A DNA stretch of 64,000 nt from Actinomyces provencensis (GTDB lineage Bacteria > Actinomycetota > Actinomycetes > Actinomycetales > Actinomycetaceae): NCBI RefSeq assembly GCF_900155435.1, contig NZ_LT700212.1:3102062-3166061 (forward strand). The letters are read 5' to 3'. The first letter of the stretch is position 1. Each line of letters begins with the position of its first letter. The position numbers were made by a program, and so were the translations under genes. The notes beneath the pieces were generated by a model, which saw only the letters and a program-made list of their open reading frames with translations, had not been told where the DNA came from and ran no database searches. Positions 24,486 to 33,927 of the stretch are shown here, piece after piece.

Positions 24486-25442
24486 TCAGTGGGCGGAGGC
24501 TGATGCCTCGGCCTCCCTGCGGGCGATCTCGGCGGCCTCGGTGGCCGCGACGGCGCGACGCTGACGGGCATTGCGCAGGTGCCACACCCCGTTGGCGATC
24601 AGGTAGATGAGGAAGGAGATCGTCGTGACGTAGGGGCTGACCGGCACCGAGGCCCCCAGGGAGAGCATGATGCCCCCGACCAGGGAGACGAAGGCGAAGA
24701 GGACCGAGAGCAGTGGGACGACCACCGGGGAGGAGGACAGGCGCATGGCAGCCGCGGCCGGGGTCACCAGGATCGAGAGCACCAGGAGTGCGCCGACGAT
24801 CTGGACGCTGACCGCCACCGAGAGACCGAGCAGCATCATGAAGGCGAAGGAGAGGAAGCGGGTCGGCACCCCGCGGGCCTCGGCGACGTCGGGATCCATG
24901 CTCGCGAAGGTGAGGGGCCGCCAGATGGCGACCAGCCCGATGGTCACGATGACGGAGATGATCGTCAGCGTCTCGAGGCGGGGGTCGTCGATGGCGACGA
25001 TCTGCCCGGTGAGCAGCCCGAACTTGTTCGCCGTGCGCCCGGGGGCCAGGGACAGGAAGAGGATCCCGAGGCCGAGTCCGAAGGGCATGAGCACGGCGAT
25101 GATCGAGTTGCGGTCGCGTGCCTTGGATCCCATGATCCCGATCAGCGCGGCTGCGACGAGCGACCCGACGAGGGCGCCCTGGACCACTCCGATGCCGAAG
25201 AGGAGGCCCGCCGCACCACCGGAGAAGGAGAGCTCCGAGATGCCGTGGACGGCGAAGGCCATGTCGCGCTGCATGACGAAGACGGCGATGAGCCCACCGA
25301 CCACCGACAGCACGGCTCCCGCCATGATCGAGTTGGACAGCAGGGCGACCAGCTGGCCGTAGTCCGAGAAGTCGAAGAGCTTCCCCCACAAGGAGGTGTC
25401 GGCGGCGTCCATGGGGAGGGGGAGTGCCAGCAGCTGGGTCAT
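24486..25442 (-). CDS. znuB: Zn/Mn ABC importer, permease
   Basis: A 318-residue ABC-3 family permease with eight or nine predicted helices and the conserved SFSGGAAGLLFGIG and VQIVGALLVLSILVTPAAAA segments. It forms the membrane channel with the ATPase next door. ATG at 25442, 5 bp after the ATPase stop, marks tight operon coupling; the frame upstream of it is the ATPase out of frame. Zinc or manganese as substrate cannot be settled from sequence. Confidence 0.88.
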   Translation of the reverse strand: MTQLLALPLPMDAADTSLWGKLFDFSDYGQLVALLSNSIMAGAVLSVVGGLIAVFVMQRDMAFAVHGISELSFSGGAAGLLFGIGVVQGALVGSLVAAALIGIMGSKARDRNSIIAVLMPFGLGLGILFLSLAPGRTANKFGLLTGQIVAIDDPRLETLTIISVIVTIGLVAIWRPLTFASMDPDVAEARGVPTRFLSFAFMMLLGLSVAVSVQIVGALLVLSILVTPAAAAMRLSSSPVVVPLLSVLFAFVSLVGGIMLSLGASVPVSPYVTTISFLIYLIANGVWHLRNARQRRAVAATEAAEIARREAEASASAH

Positions 25443-25447
25443 CGGGG

Positions 25448-26350
25448 TCACTTCCGGGTGGTGGTCGTGGGTTCCGGGTGGTGGCGGTGCTCGGGAGCGC
25501 CGGCCACGAAGACGCGACCGTTGTCGCGGATGACGTCGACCTCGGAGCCGTAGAGGCCCGAGAGCACGTCGGAGCGCATCACCTCGTCGGTGGTCCCGAC
25601 CCGGATACACCCGTTGGCCACGTACATCACCCGGTCGATGTAGTCGATGACCGGATTGACGTCGTGGGTGACCATGAGGACGGCGAAACCGCGCTGGGCG
25701 CGCTGGGAGTCGATGAGGTCGATGATCTCGGCCTGGCGGCGCACGTCCAGGGAGAGCAGAGGCTCGTCGCAGAGGAGCAGCCTGGGTTCCCCCGCCAGGG
25801 CCTGGGCCATGCGCACACGCTGCTGCTCCCCACCCGAGAGCAGGCCGACGGGTGTGTCCGCGTAGCGGGTGGCGCCCACCGCCTCCAGCAACTCGTTGAC
25901 GCGGGAGCGTCGGGCGGCGCTGGGCAGGCCCGTGCCCCAGTGGTTGCCGTCCACACCCAGTGCCACCAGGTCGCGGGCGCGCAGGGGCAGTCCGGGGTCG
26001 GCCATGTTCTGCTGGGGGACGTAGCCGATGCGGGCACCGCCGCGGTGGACCGGCTGTCCGAAGATCCGGACGCTCCCCGCGCTCAGGGTGTACTCGCCCA
26101 GCAGCGTGCGCAGCAGGCTCGTCTTGCCGGCGCCATTGGCTCCGAGGATCGCGATGAACTCACCGGGGTGGATGTCGACGTCGAGGTGGCTCCACAGCGT
26201 GCGGCCCCCCAGGGTGAGCTCGGCGTCCGTGTACGACACGACGGGCGCGGCCCCGGCGGCGTCCCGGGCCCCGGCGGCCGCGTCGGTCTCCCCCTCCGGC
26301 CCGGTGTGCGGTCCCTTCTGTGGTGGGTGGGTCCCGACCTCAGGCGACAT
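25448..26350 (-). CDS. znuC: Zn/Mn ABC importer, ATP-binding protein
   Basis: A 300-residue ATPase with Walker A GANGAGKTS, Q-loop YVPQQ, signature LLSGGEQQR, Walker B LLLCDEPL and H-loop VTHD. It has an unusual 40-residue N-terminal extension rich in Gly/Ala/Pro and a His/Thr-rich tail (PEHRHHPEPTTTT) that could bind metal. ATG 26350 has GGAGAGG upstream. Middle gene of the binding-protein/ATPase/permease operon. Confidence 0.9.
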   Translation of the reverse strand: MSPEVGTHPPQKGPHTGPEGETDAAAGARDAAGAAPVVSYTDAELTLGGRTLWSHLDVDIHPGEFIAILGANGAGKTSLLRTLLGEYTLSAGSVRIFGQPVHRGGARIGYVPQQNMADPGLPLRARDLVALGVDGNHWGTGLPSAARRSRVNELLEAVGATRYADTPVGLLSGGEQQRVRMAQALAGEPRLLLCDEPLLSLDVRRQAEIIDLIDSQRAQRGFAVLMVTHDVNPVIDYIDRVMYVANGCIRVGTTDEVMRSDVLSGLYGSEVDVIRDNGRVFVAGAPEHRHHPEPTTTTRK

Positions 26351-26444
26351 AGGTTCCTCTCCTCCGGCTGGGGATGGCCGACAGACGGGTGGATCCCCGG
26401 CCCCGCGAGTGATTCTAGGCCGCGGGGGCGGGGATCCAGTGGGT

Positions 26445-27389
26445 TCACTCGGACAGTGCAGCGGAGATCTCGTCGATGATCTTCTGCTGCCAGCTGACGT
26501 AGTCGAGTCCGGCGGGCAGGGTCTCCTGGACGGGCACGACCGGGATGTCCGCATCCTTCGCCGCGGAGAGGACGGCCTCGGTCTGGGGGCCGGTCGTCTG
26601 CTCGTTGTAGACGAGTGCATCCACCTGGTGGTCGCTGAAGAGCTTGAGCGTCTCGTCCAGGACGGTGGCGGGGACGTCGGTCTCCTCCTCGATGGCCTCG
26701 GAGAAGGCCTCGGGGGTCTTGTTGTCCAGGCCCATGGCCTCCAGCAGGTACAGCGGCACCGGCTCGGTGATCGCGACCCCGGCGCCGGCGTGGGCCGACT
26801 TGACCTCGGCCGCCGCCTTCTCCAGGCCCTCGACCTTCGTGGTGAAGGTGGCGAGGTTCGACTCGAACGTCGAGGCGTTGTCCGGGTCGGCCTTCGAGAG
26901 GGCTTCCTCGATGGCGCCCGCGACCTTGATCACGGTGGGGTAGTCGTACCAGACGTGCTCATTGAGCTCATCGCCCTGCGTCGCGGCGAAACCCGAGACG
27001 TCGACGGCGTTGATGACCGTGGCCGTCGACTTCGCCGCGGAGAGCATGGTGTCGACGAAGTCGTCGTAACCCCCGCCGTTCTCCACGACCACTGTCGCCT
27101 CGGACAGTGCCAGCTGTGTGCGTGCGTCGGCCTGGTACTCGTGGGGGTCCGCGTCCGGGTCGGAGATGATGCTGGAGACGGTCACCGAATCCCCTGCGAC
27201 CTGCGAGGCGATGTCGCCCCACACATTGGTCGAGGCGACCACGGAGAGAGCCGTGGAACCGCTCTCCCCACTCTGGTCCTGCCCGGACGCGGCGGTTCCC
27301 GACTGGGCGGAGCCCGTCGAGCATGCCGCCAGCGCCACGGTGGCGGCAGCCGCCACCGTGAGGCGTCCGAACAACTGGGAAACCTTCAT
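26445..27389 (-). CDS. znuA: Zn/Mn ABC importer, lipoprotein binding protein
   Basis: A 314-residue secreted lipoprotein with lipobox LAAC (C23) that captures divalent metal outside the cell. TroA-like fold: first histidine ligand in DADPHEYQAD, second in LNEHVWYD, a TEPVPLYLLEAMG segment where many ZnuA proteins have a third His, and an acidic ligand in the NEQTTGP region. The long His-rich loop of proteobacterial ZnuA is absent. First gene of the operon; a candidate metalloregulator box lies about 80 bp upstream. Confidence 0.9.
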   Translation of the reverse strand: MKVSQLFGRLTVAAAATVALAACSTGSAQSGTAASGQDQSGESGSTALSVVASTNVWGDIASQVAGDSVTVSSIISDPDADPHEYQADARTQLALSEATVVVENGGGYDDFVDTMLSAAKSTATVINAVDVSGFAATQGDELNEHVWYDYPTVIKVAGAIEEALSKADPDNASTFESNLATFTTKVEGLEKAAAEVKSAHAGAGVAITEPVPLYLLEAMGLDNKTPEAFSEAIEEETDVPATVLDETLKLFSDHQVDALVYNEQTTGPQTEAVLSAAKDADIPVVPVQETLPAGLDYVSWQQKIIDEISAALSE

Positions 27390-27467
27390 GTCTTCCTCCG
27401 ATTCCGCCCGGCCTCTCCTGGCCGGGGACGTGCGCTGGTGTGGACTCGAGGACCGAGGCTAATGGTG

Positions 27468-27484
27468 TTGAGAATCAGAGTCAA
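27468..27484. promoter_or_regulatory. Possible Zur/Fur-type operator
   Basis: TTGAGAATCAGAGTCAA has TTGA/TCAA arms in an AT-rich patch of an otherwise very GC-rich region, 79 bp upstream of the binding-protein start. Zinc-uptake operons are normally repressed at such sites. The inner bases fit only loosely, so this is tentative. Confidence 0.45.
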
Positions 27485-27529
27485 TAAAACTGTGTCCCTC
27501 CCGGTCGCGACGAGGGCCCCGGTCCTGCC

Positions 27530-29116
27530 TCAGTCGCCGGCCGGTGCCTCTCCACGCGCGCGCCGGTCGGTGGTCGCGAGCGCGCGGGCCCGCAGGCCTG
27601 CGGCGCAGGCGCACGCCGCCGCCAGGGAGAGTGCGCCCCACTGGAGCGCGCCGTCAGCGGGCAGCCCCTGCGCCACAGCTGTGGCGAGGACCACGGTCAG
27701 GACGCCCGCCGGTGCGAGTCCGCGCAGCATCCATGCGACGACCACCAGGGAGGAGGAGTCGCCGAAGGGTGAGGGCGTGGGGGTGAGGAGCGCCAGGGGC
27801 GGGGAGGAGGAGGCCACCACGGCCAGGGCCGTGCAGGGGCCGACGAGGGCGACCACCACCGCACCTCCCACGACGGAGGACCACTCGACCGGCACCGGCG
27901 CGGTGTCGCCGACCAAGGAGGTCACCGCCGCCGCGATCCCTCCCACCCCGACCACGAGTGACCAGGGGAGCAGCAGGTGGGCCGGGTACACCCGGTGGAA
28001 GGGAGCCGGGTCCAGTCGCCCCGAACCGACCGACTCCAGGACATCGGACAGTGGCCGTGACAGTACGGCGAAGGCCCACTGGACGGCGAGGAGCACGAGG
28101 GGTGCCAGCAGGACACCCGGGACGCCCCCGGCTGCCGAGGTCCCCGTCCGCCCCGATGCGAGGGCACCGATCCAGGTCCCGGCCGCGACCAGTGCTGCGA
28201 GCGCTGCCGCCGTGCGCCAGGGGGTGCGCACGGCCCCGAGCACGTCGACGGTCACGGTGCGTCCCAGGAGCCCGCCCGGGAACGGGAGGGTCCGTGCACG
28301 CAGGTGGCGGCGACGGGGACCGTCGTGGACGGCCAGCGCCCCCACGTCCCCCGTGCCCAGGCCCGTGGCGATCAGGTGGCGCACCCGCACGTCGTGCTCG
28401 AGCACCCGCATCGGCACCCCCGCGAGCAGGAGGGGGACGGCGAGCACCGCCAGGCAGGCGACAGCGCCCAGCCCGATGGCGGCCAGTGCGTCGACGCCTC
28501 CCCCGAGGTCCCAGTCCCCACGAGCGCCGAGCCGGGCCAGGGCGGCGAGGCCCACCCCGGTGAGCGCAGCCGACGGGCGCGCCCATCGCGACCACCTGGT
28601 CTGGGTGCCGAGCAGGGCCAGGACGACGAGGGCGGCCTGTCCCAGTGCCCACGCCGCAGTCGTGGCGACTGCGGAAGCGCCCAGCCCCAGCCCCAGCGCC
28701 CCTGTCACGGCCAGTGCCCCGACCGCCACCAGCACCGCGCCGAGCACCGTCCAGGTCCGTCCCGCCAGCACCCTGCGCGTCCCGAAGGGACCGTCGACCA
28801 GGTAGTGGAGCTCGCCGGCGGAGGTGATGACCGGTCCCAGGTGGGTCGGGGCCACGGCGCAGAGGACCAGGGGCAGGGCGAACCACTGGCGTGCGCCCCA
28901 CACGACCTCCGCCGCCCGGTGGGTCGGGACCGCCGAGGTCAGGCCCGTGAGCAGGGGAACCCCGATCATGGCGGTGAGCAGGACCGCGACATAGGCGCGG
29001 TAGACGAGGTCCCGACGCGTGGGTCCGCCCTCGTGCACGATGCGACGTGCGCGGGCGAGTGCGGGCCCGCCCGGAGGAGGGGCCGAGAGCGGGACGGAGG
29101 GGATCGGGGTGCTCAC
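27530..29116 (-). CDS. Large multi-spanning membrane protein, probable ABC exporter permease (DUF6297-like)
   Basis: A 528-residue, highly hydrophobic protein with roughly ten to twelve predicted helices and a cytoplasmic N-terminus. It has no recognisable catalytic motif. It follows an ABC ATPase gene by 10 bp on the same strand, so the two probably form an exporter. Its general form matches actinobacterial DUF6297 proteins; function and cargo are unknown. The start ATG 29116 (MSTPIPS) is the first in frame. Confidence 0.7.
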   Translation of the reverse strand: MSTPIPSVPLSAPPPGGPALARARRIVHEGGPTRRDLVYRAYVAVLLTAMIGVPLLTGLTSAVPTHRAAEVVWGARQWFALPLVLCAVAPTHLGPVITSAGELHYLVDGPFGTRRVLAGRTWTVLGAVLVAVGALAVTGALGLGLGASAVATTAAWALGQAALVVLALLGTQTRWSRWARPSAALTGVGLAALARLGARGDWDLGGGVDALAAIGLGAVACLAVLAVPLLLAGVPMRVLEHDVRVRHLIATGLGTGDVGALAVHDGPRRRHLRARTLPFPGGLLGRTVTVDVLGAVRTPWRTAAALAALVAAGTWIGALASGRTGTSAAGGVPGVLLAPLVLLAVQWAFAVLSRPLSDVLESVGSGRLDPAPFHRVYPAHLLLPWSLVVGVGGIAAAVTSLVGDTAPVPVEWSSVVGGAVVVALVGPCTALAVVASSSPPLALLTPTPSPFGDSSSLVVVAWMLRGLAPAGVLTVVLATAVAQGLPADGALQWGALSLAAACACAAGLRARALATTDRRARGEAPAGD

Positions 29117-29126
29117 CGGGTTCCCC

Positions 29127-29795
29127 TCACTCCGGGGCCGAGAGGGTGACGACCTCGTCGGCCACGGCCTCCGTCAGGTCGGGGGCGTGGGTCGCCATGA
29201 CCACGGCGAGCCCCTGGCCGATGCGTGAGCGCAGTGCGTCCCCCAGCGCCCGACGGCGCCCGGTGTCCAGGCGTTGCTCGGGTTCGTCCAGGACGAGCAG
29301 CCGCGCGGGTCGTGCCAGTCCCAGGCACAGGGCGACGACCTGGCGTTCCCCCGAGGAGAGTTCGTCGGGGAAGTGGCGGGAGAGACGCTCCGCCCCGAAG
29401 GCCCGCAGCAGTGCGAGTGGGGCCTCCGCCCCCGAGGGCAGCCCCCACGAGGCGCGGACGAAGAGGAGGTGCTCCAGGACGGTGAGGTCCTCGAAGAAGG
29501 GCGGTGGCTGGATGACGTGGGCGATGTCGCGCCGCTCCAGGGCACCGGGGACGAGGCGGGCGCTGCCCGTCGTCGGGGCGTCCAACCCCAGCAGGACACG
29601 CAGCAGGGTGGTCTTGCCCGAGCCGTTCTCGCCGCGCAGGACGGTGCACGTCCCCGCCCGTACCTCCAGCGAGGTCGCGGCCAGGATCCCCAGGCCCGAC
29701 ACCGTGCGCGTCACCTGCCGGACGTCGAGGAGCAGGCCGGGGTCGTCCCTGCGGGGACGGCGGTCCGACGACGCGGCTCCGCGACGGTGGGGCAT
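29127..29795 (-). CDS. ABC transporter ATP-binding protein
   Basis: A 222-residue ATPase with Walker A GENGSGKTT, Q-loop HVIQPPP, a variant signature LSSGERQ, Walker B LLVLDEPEQ and H-loop ATHAPD. ATG 29795 with GGAGGAG upstream; the longer frame lacks family sequence. It is followed at 10 bp by the large membrane protein, its likely partner. The substrate is not inferable. Confidence 0.85.
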   Translation of the reverse strand: MPHRRGAASSDRRPRRDDPGLLLDVRQVTRTVSGLGILAATSLEVRAGTCTVLRGENGSGKTTLLRVLLGLDAPTTGSARLVPGALERRDIAHVIQPPPFFEDLTVLEHLLFVRASWGLPSGAEAPLALLRAFGAERLSRHFPDELSSGERQVVALCLGLARPARLLVLDEPEQRLDTGRRRALGDALRSRIGQGLAVVMATHAPDLTEAVADEVVTLSAPE

Positions 29796-29913
29796 GGGCG
29801 CTCCTCCTCGGTGCGATGGTCGGCTCGGGGTCATCCTCCCACGGTGTGGGTGCGGGCACCCGTACGGACCGAGGTGCTCCCGGGGCGACGTCCGGGGCAC
29901 TACCGTCGTCCTC

Positions 29914-30765
29914 ATGACTGCCGATGACGTCGACCGCGCGCTCGCGGACAACCGGGCCAACTGGGACGACCGTGCCGGCGTGCACGTCGCCTCCGAGTTC
30001 TACGACGTCCGGGGCCTCGTGTCCGACCCGGAGGGGATCACCGACGTCGTGCGCCGCGACCTGGCCGTCCTGGCACCCCACCTGCCGGGCGGGTCGGTGC
30101 GGGGGCTGACGCTGCTCCACCTCCAGTGCCACATCGGTACCGACACCCTCTCCTGGGCCAGGCTCGGGGCGGTGGACGTCCACGGACTCGACTTCTCCGA
30201 GCGGGCCCTGGACCACGCCCGGGACATCGCCGGGGCCGCGGGTGAGGGGATCACCTACGTCCAGGGGGATGCGCAGCTCGCCTCGGAGGTCATTGACCGG
30301 ACCTTTGACGTGGTGGTCACCAGCGTCGGGACGATCTGTTGGCTCCCGGAGCTCGTGTCCTGGGCCCACTCGGTCCACGACCTGCTCGTGCCCGGTGGGG
30401 TGTTCATGATCCGTGACGACCATCCCCTGGTGACAGCCATGGACCCGGAGCTGGACGTCGTCACCGAGGACTACCTGTCCGGGGGAGGGCAGACCGTCTA
30501 CGAGGAGGCCGGCAGCTACACGGACGTCCAGGAGTCGGTCGCGCCCATCACCCACACCACCAACCACACCTGGCAGCACGACCTCTCCGAGGTGGCCGGG
30601 GCCCTGCTCGGGGCGGGCCTGGACCTGGAGGCCCTGGGCGAGCACCCCACCATGGACTGGAAGCGCTTCCCCGAGCTCGTCGAGTGCCCCGAGGGGTGGA
30701 CGACGCCGCCGGGCACGCCGCGCATCCCGCTCACCTTCTCGATGGTGGCGCGCCGCCCGGACTGA
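29914..30765 (+). CDS. Class I SAM-dependent methyltransferase
   Basis: A 283-residue cytosolic methyltransferase. The SAM-binding motif I is LLHLQCHIGTDTLSWARLG, followed by VHGLDFSERAL (acidic ribose ligand) and FDVVVTSVGTICWL. There is no substrate-defining domain. A TANNNT box (TACCGT, about 29900) lies 8 bp before the ATG, suggesting a very short or absent leader. It is divergent from the ABC exporter pair. Substrate unknown. Confidence 0.8.
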   Translation: MTADDVDRALADNRANWDDRAGVHVASEFYDVRGLVSDPEGITDVVRRDLAVLAPHLPGGSVRGLTLLHLQCHIGTDTLSWARLGAVDVHGLDFSERALDHARDIAGAAGEGITYVQGDAQLASEVIDRTFDVVVTSVGTICWLPELVSWAHSVHDLLVPGGVFMIRDDHPLVTAMDPELDVVTEDYLSGGGQTVYEEAGSYTDVQESVAPITHTTNHTWQHDLSEVAGALLGAGLDLEALGEHPTMDWKRFPELVECPEGWTTPPGTPRIPLTFSMVARRPD

Positions 30766-30974
30766 GCCCCGGTCCGCCCTCGTCACCCGGGTGGGTCCGC
30801 GCCGCGGGGAAGCGGACCCGCCTGCCCCGCACCGACCCTGCTCCCCGTGCCGCTCCGGTCCGCGCGCTGTCACAGCCCGCGCTGGGGAGTGGCGGGATCA
30901 CCCTGCGCGCCCTCCCTCACAGGCAGTCTGCCCCAGCCCGCGCGGGGGAGGGGCATCGGGCGGACGATTGCACC

Positions 30975-31475
30975 ATGGATGCCACAGCTGCCACGGACCT
31001 CAGATCGATCCCCTTCGAGACCATGGAGGGCACGACCGAGACGCTCGGCCGCTGGGCCGACGACGTGGTCATGGTGGTCAACGTCGCGTCCCGCTGCGGG
31101 CTCGCCCCCCAGTACGAGACCCTCGAGGAGCTGCAGCAACGCTACGCGGAGCGTGGGTTCACGGTCCTCGGCTTCCCCTCGAACCAGTTCCGTCAGGAGC
31201 TGGGAAGTGACGAGGAGGTCAGGACCTTCTGCTCCACGACCTACGGTGTGACCTTCCCGGTGCTGGCGCGGGTCAAGGTGAACGGCCGCGGGGAGCACCC
31301 CCTCTACACCGCCCTCAAGCGGGCGAAGGACCCGAAGGGACGCAACGGGCGTGTGAGGTGGAACTTCGAGAAGTTCCTGGTCCTCCCTGATGGCTCGGTG
31401 CACCGGTTCCGGCCCACCACCAAGCCCGACGACCCGGCCATCGTCGAACTCATCGAGGCACATCTGCCGCGTTGA
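30975..31475 (+). CDS. Glutathione peroxidase family thiol peroxidase
   Basis: A 166-residue peroxidase. The catalytic tetrad is visible: C41 in VASRCGL, Q71 in FPSNQF, and W129-N130 in VRWNFEKFLV. The active site is cysteine, not selenocysteine. Actinobacteria lack glutathione, so the reductant is probably thioredoxin or mycothiol-linked (family knowledge). There is no signal peptide. ATG 30975 has no clear ribosome site, suggesting a leaderless message. Monocistronic. Confidence 0.9.
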   Translation: MDATAATDLRSIPFETMEGTTETLGRWADDVVMVVNVASRCGLAPQYETLEELQQRYAERGFTVLGFPSNQFRQELGSDEEVRTFCSTTYGVTFPVLARVKVNGRGEHPLYTALKRAKDPKGRNGRVRWNFEKFLVLPDGSVHRFRPTTKPDDPAIVELIEAHLPR

Positions 31476-31647
31476 CCTCCGGGAGTGCGTGGGGTCGACC
31501 CGGACGTGCTCCCCGCCACCGCTGCGAGTGTCGGCCGTCGCAGCGGGCACCGGTTTCACAGCCTGGCCACAGCCGTCTCCGGGCCGGCCGTCACGAATCC
31601 TCCATAGCGTGCTGTCCCAGCAGGTCGGACGGCATCTGAGGAGAAGA

Positions 31648-33198
31648 ATGTTCGAGTACGTCCGCCGGGGGATCACCCGGCGCAAGCGCCAGACGGCGAT
31701 CATCAGCATCGGAATGGCGTTGGCGGTCGCAGCGGTCATGGTCATCTCGGCCGCATCGAACGGCATCGCAGCAGCACAGAACTCCGTGCTCCAGGCCGTC
31801 TACGGGGTCGGCACGGATCTCACCATCACGTCCTCGCCGACGCGCGGTGGGGACGCACAGAGTGGGGCCTCCGGGAGTGGCGGTGGGGGCATGCAGTTCG
31901 GTCCGGAGGCCGGTCAGACCGGTGCGGACGGCAGCACCGACATCTCCTCCACGCAGGTGAGCGTCGCCCGTGGAACCCAGACCATGGAGTCCAGCGTCCT
32001 CGACACGGTCGCCTCCACATCGGGTGTGGCGGCCGCGACGGGCACGCTCTCGCTGACGCAGATGGACTTCTCGGGCACCATCCAGCAGCAGGAGTCCTCC
32101 GGTTCCACCGACTCCGGCACCGAGGACCAGGAGGGCCAGCCCGGAGGCGGACAGGGCGGACCCGGACAGGACGGTGGGCCCGGCGGGTTCGGCGGAGGGT
32201 CCTTCGACCTCGCCCAGACGACCATCATGGGCGTCGACCCGGGTGCCACCGAGGTCGGTCCCATGAGTGACATGACCGTCTCCAGCGGCGCCCTGCTCAC
32301 CTCCGGCGACACCGACTCCGCGGTCATCTCCGCCACCTACGCCTCCGACAACTCCCTGGCCGTGGGCGACACCGTGACCCTCGGGACCGACACCACCGCC
32401 ACGGTGGTGGGCATCCTGTCGGAGGAGTCCTCCCAGAGTGCCTCCGACATCTACGTGCCACTCGCGCTCGCCCAGACCCTGGCGGACGAGGACGGCGCCC
32501 TCACGACGATCTACGTCAAGGCCTCCAGTGCCGATGACGTGGACTCCTTGGCGGACTCCCTGGGCACGGCCCTGCCGGACCTGACGGTCTCGACGCAGTC
32601 CGACCTGGCCAGCACGGTCTCGGGGTCCCTGTCCTCCGCAGCGTCCTGGATCAGTGGGTTCGGGAAGTGGCTGACGATCGGCATCCTCGCCCTCGCCTTC
32701 CTCCTGGCGAGCCTCTTCACGATCTCCTCGGTCACGCGCAGGACCCGGGAGCTGGGCACCCTCAAGGCCATCGGATGGTCCAACTCCCGGGTGCTCGGCA
32801 ACGTGGTCGCGGAGACCCTCATCCAGACCCTCATCGGCGGCGTCGTCGGCCTGGCACTCGGCGTCGCAGCGGTGGCGGGGATCAACGCCGCAGGCATCAC
32901 CCTGGGTGGGTCGGCAGGCACGGAGGGAGGACCCGGCACCTCGCAGCAGGCAGCCACCGGAACCGCCCCGGGGACGGAGGGTGGCCCCGGTGGAGGTGCC
33001 CCTGGGGACGGCGGACAGCCGGGCGCGATGACCGCCTCGGCATCGAGCACGACGACGACCCTGGTGCTCGAGCCCTCGCTCGCGGCCGTGGGTCTGGGCG
33101 TGGGGGTCAGCCTCCTCGGAGGCGTGGTGGCCGGCGGGGCCGGCGCGATCAAGGTGAGCAGGCTCCGCCCCGCGGCGGCCCTGCGGAGCGTGGACTGA
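31648..33198 (+). CDS. MacB/FtsX-type ABC exporter permease with Gly-rich inserts
   Basis: A 516-residue permease: one N-terminal helix (about 17-37), a large extracytoplasmic MacB-like domain, then three C-terminal helices (about 340-362, 387-415, 475-505) and the conserved RRTRELGTLKAIGWS loop. Two low-complexity Gly/Pro/Gln inserts stand out: about 154-189 in the outer domain and 425-460 between helices 3 and 4, the latter repeating GTEGGPG. ATG 31648 has AGGAG upstream. Its ATPase follows by 11 bp. MacB-type systems export peptides or drugs or signal envelope stress; the cargo is unknown. Confidence 0.87.
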   Translation: MFEYVRRGITRRKRQTAIISIGMALAVAAVMVISAASNGIAAAQNSVLQAVYGVGTDLTITSSPTRGGDAQSGASGSGGGGMQFGPEAGQTGADGSTDISSTQVSVARGTQTMESSVLDTVASTSGVAAATGTLSLTQMDFSGTIQQQESSGSTDSGTEDQEGQPGGGQGGPGQDGGPGGFGGGSFDLAQTTIMGVDPGATEVGPMSDMTVSSGALLTSGDTDSAVISATYASDNSLAVGDTVTLGTDTTATVVGILSEESSQSASDIYVPLALAQTLADEDGALTTIYVKASSADDVDSLADSLGTALPDLTVSTQSDLASTVSGSLSSAASWISGFGKWLTIGILALAFLLASLFTISSVTRRTRELGTLKAIGWSNSRVLGNVVAETLIQTLIGGVVGLALGVAAVAGINAAGITLGGSAGTEGGPGTSQQAATGTAPGTEGGPGGGAPGDGGQPGAMTASASSTTTTLVLEPSLAAVGLGVGVSLLGGVVAGGAGAIKVSRLRPAAALRSVD

Positions 33199-33209
33199 GG
33201 AGAGGGCAC

Positions 33210-33869
33210 ATGTACCAACTGACGGACGTCACGAAGAACTATCGGACCTCCCGCACGGTGACCGCCCTGGGGGGCGTGACACTCACGGTCCCCGACGGCC
33301 AGTTCCTGGCCATCCGCGGCAACACCGGGGGTGGGAAGTCGACCCTGCTCCAGATGCTCGGGGGGCTGGACCGCCCCGACTCCGGCACGGTCGAATTCGA
33401 CGGGGTCGACATCACGCACATGTCGGAGTCGGCGCTCACGGGCTTCCGGGCCAAGGACCTGGGCATCGTGTTCCAGGGGTTCAACCTGGTCAACACCCTC
33501 ACCGCCTGTGAGAACGTCGAGGCCGGTCTGGTGCCCCTGCACGTGAAGGGGGCCGAGCGTCGGGGCCGCGCCATGGAGGCCCTCGCGGAGGTCGGACTCG
33601 GGGGGCGCGAGGACCACCTCCCCGGCGAGCTCTCGGGTGGCCAGCAGCAGCGCGTCGCCATTGCGCGGGCCCTGGTCAAGCAGCCCCGCGTCATCCTGGC
33701 CGACGAGCCCACCGGCAACCTGGACGAACAGATGCGCGACGAGGTCATGGACCTGCTGGAGGAGCACTGGAAGCGCCTCGGTTTCGCGATGGTCGTCGTC
33801 ACCCACGACTCCTCGGTGGCCAAGCGGGCCCAGAGACGGATCACCATGACCTCCGGCCACCTGTCCTGA
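33210..33869 (+). CDS. MacB/LolD-type ABC exporter ATPase
   Basis: A 219-residue ATPase with Walker A GNTGGGKST, Q-loop GIVFQGFNL, signature LSGGQQQR, Walker B VILADEPTGNLD (the EPTGNLD form typical of MacB/LolD/FtsE) and H-loop VTHD. Walker A has GNTGGGKS rather than the common GPSGSGKS but keeps the essential Gly-Lys-Ser. It pairs with the permease directly upstream. Confidence 0.9.
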   Translation: MYQLTDVTKNYRTSRTVTALGGVTLTVPDGQFLAIRGNTGGGKSTLLQMLGGLDRPDSGTVEFDGVDITHMSESALTGFRAKDLGIVFQGFNLVNTLTACENVEAGLVPLHVKGAERRGRAMEALAEVGLGGREDHLPGELSGGQQQRVAIARALVKQPRVILADEPTGNLDEQMRDEVMDLLEEHWKRLGFAMVVVTHDSSVAKRAQRRITMTSGHLS

Positions 33870-33927
33870 CGGGAGCCTCCCCGGCTCCGGTCACCGCACC
33901 CATCCCCCAGCCGATAGGCTGGAGGAC

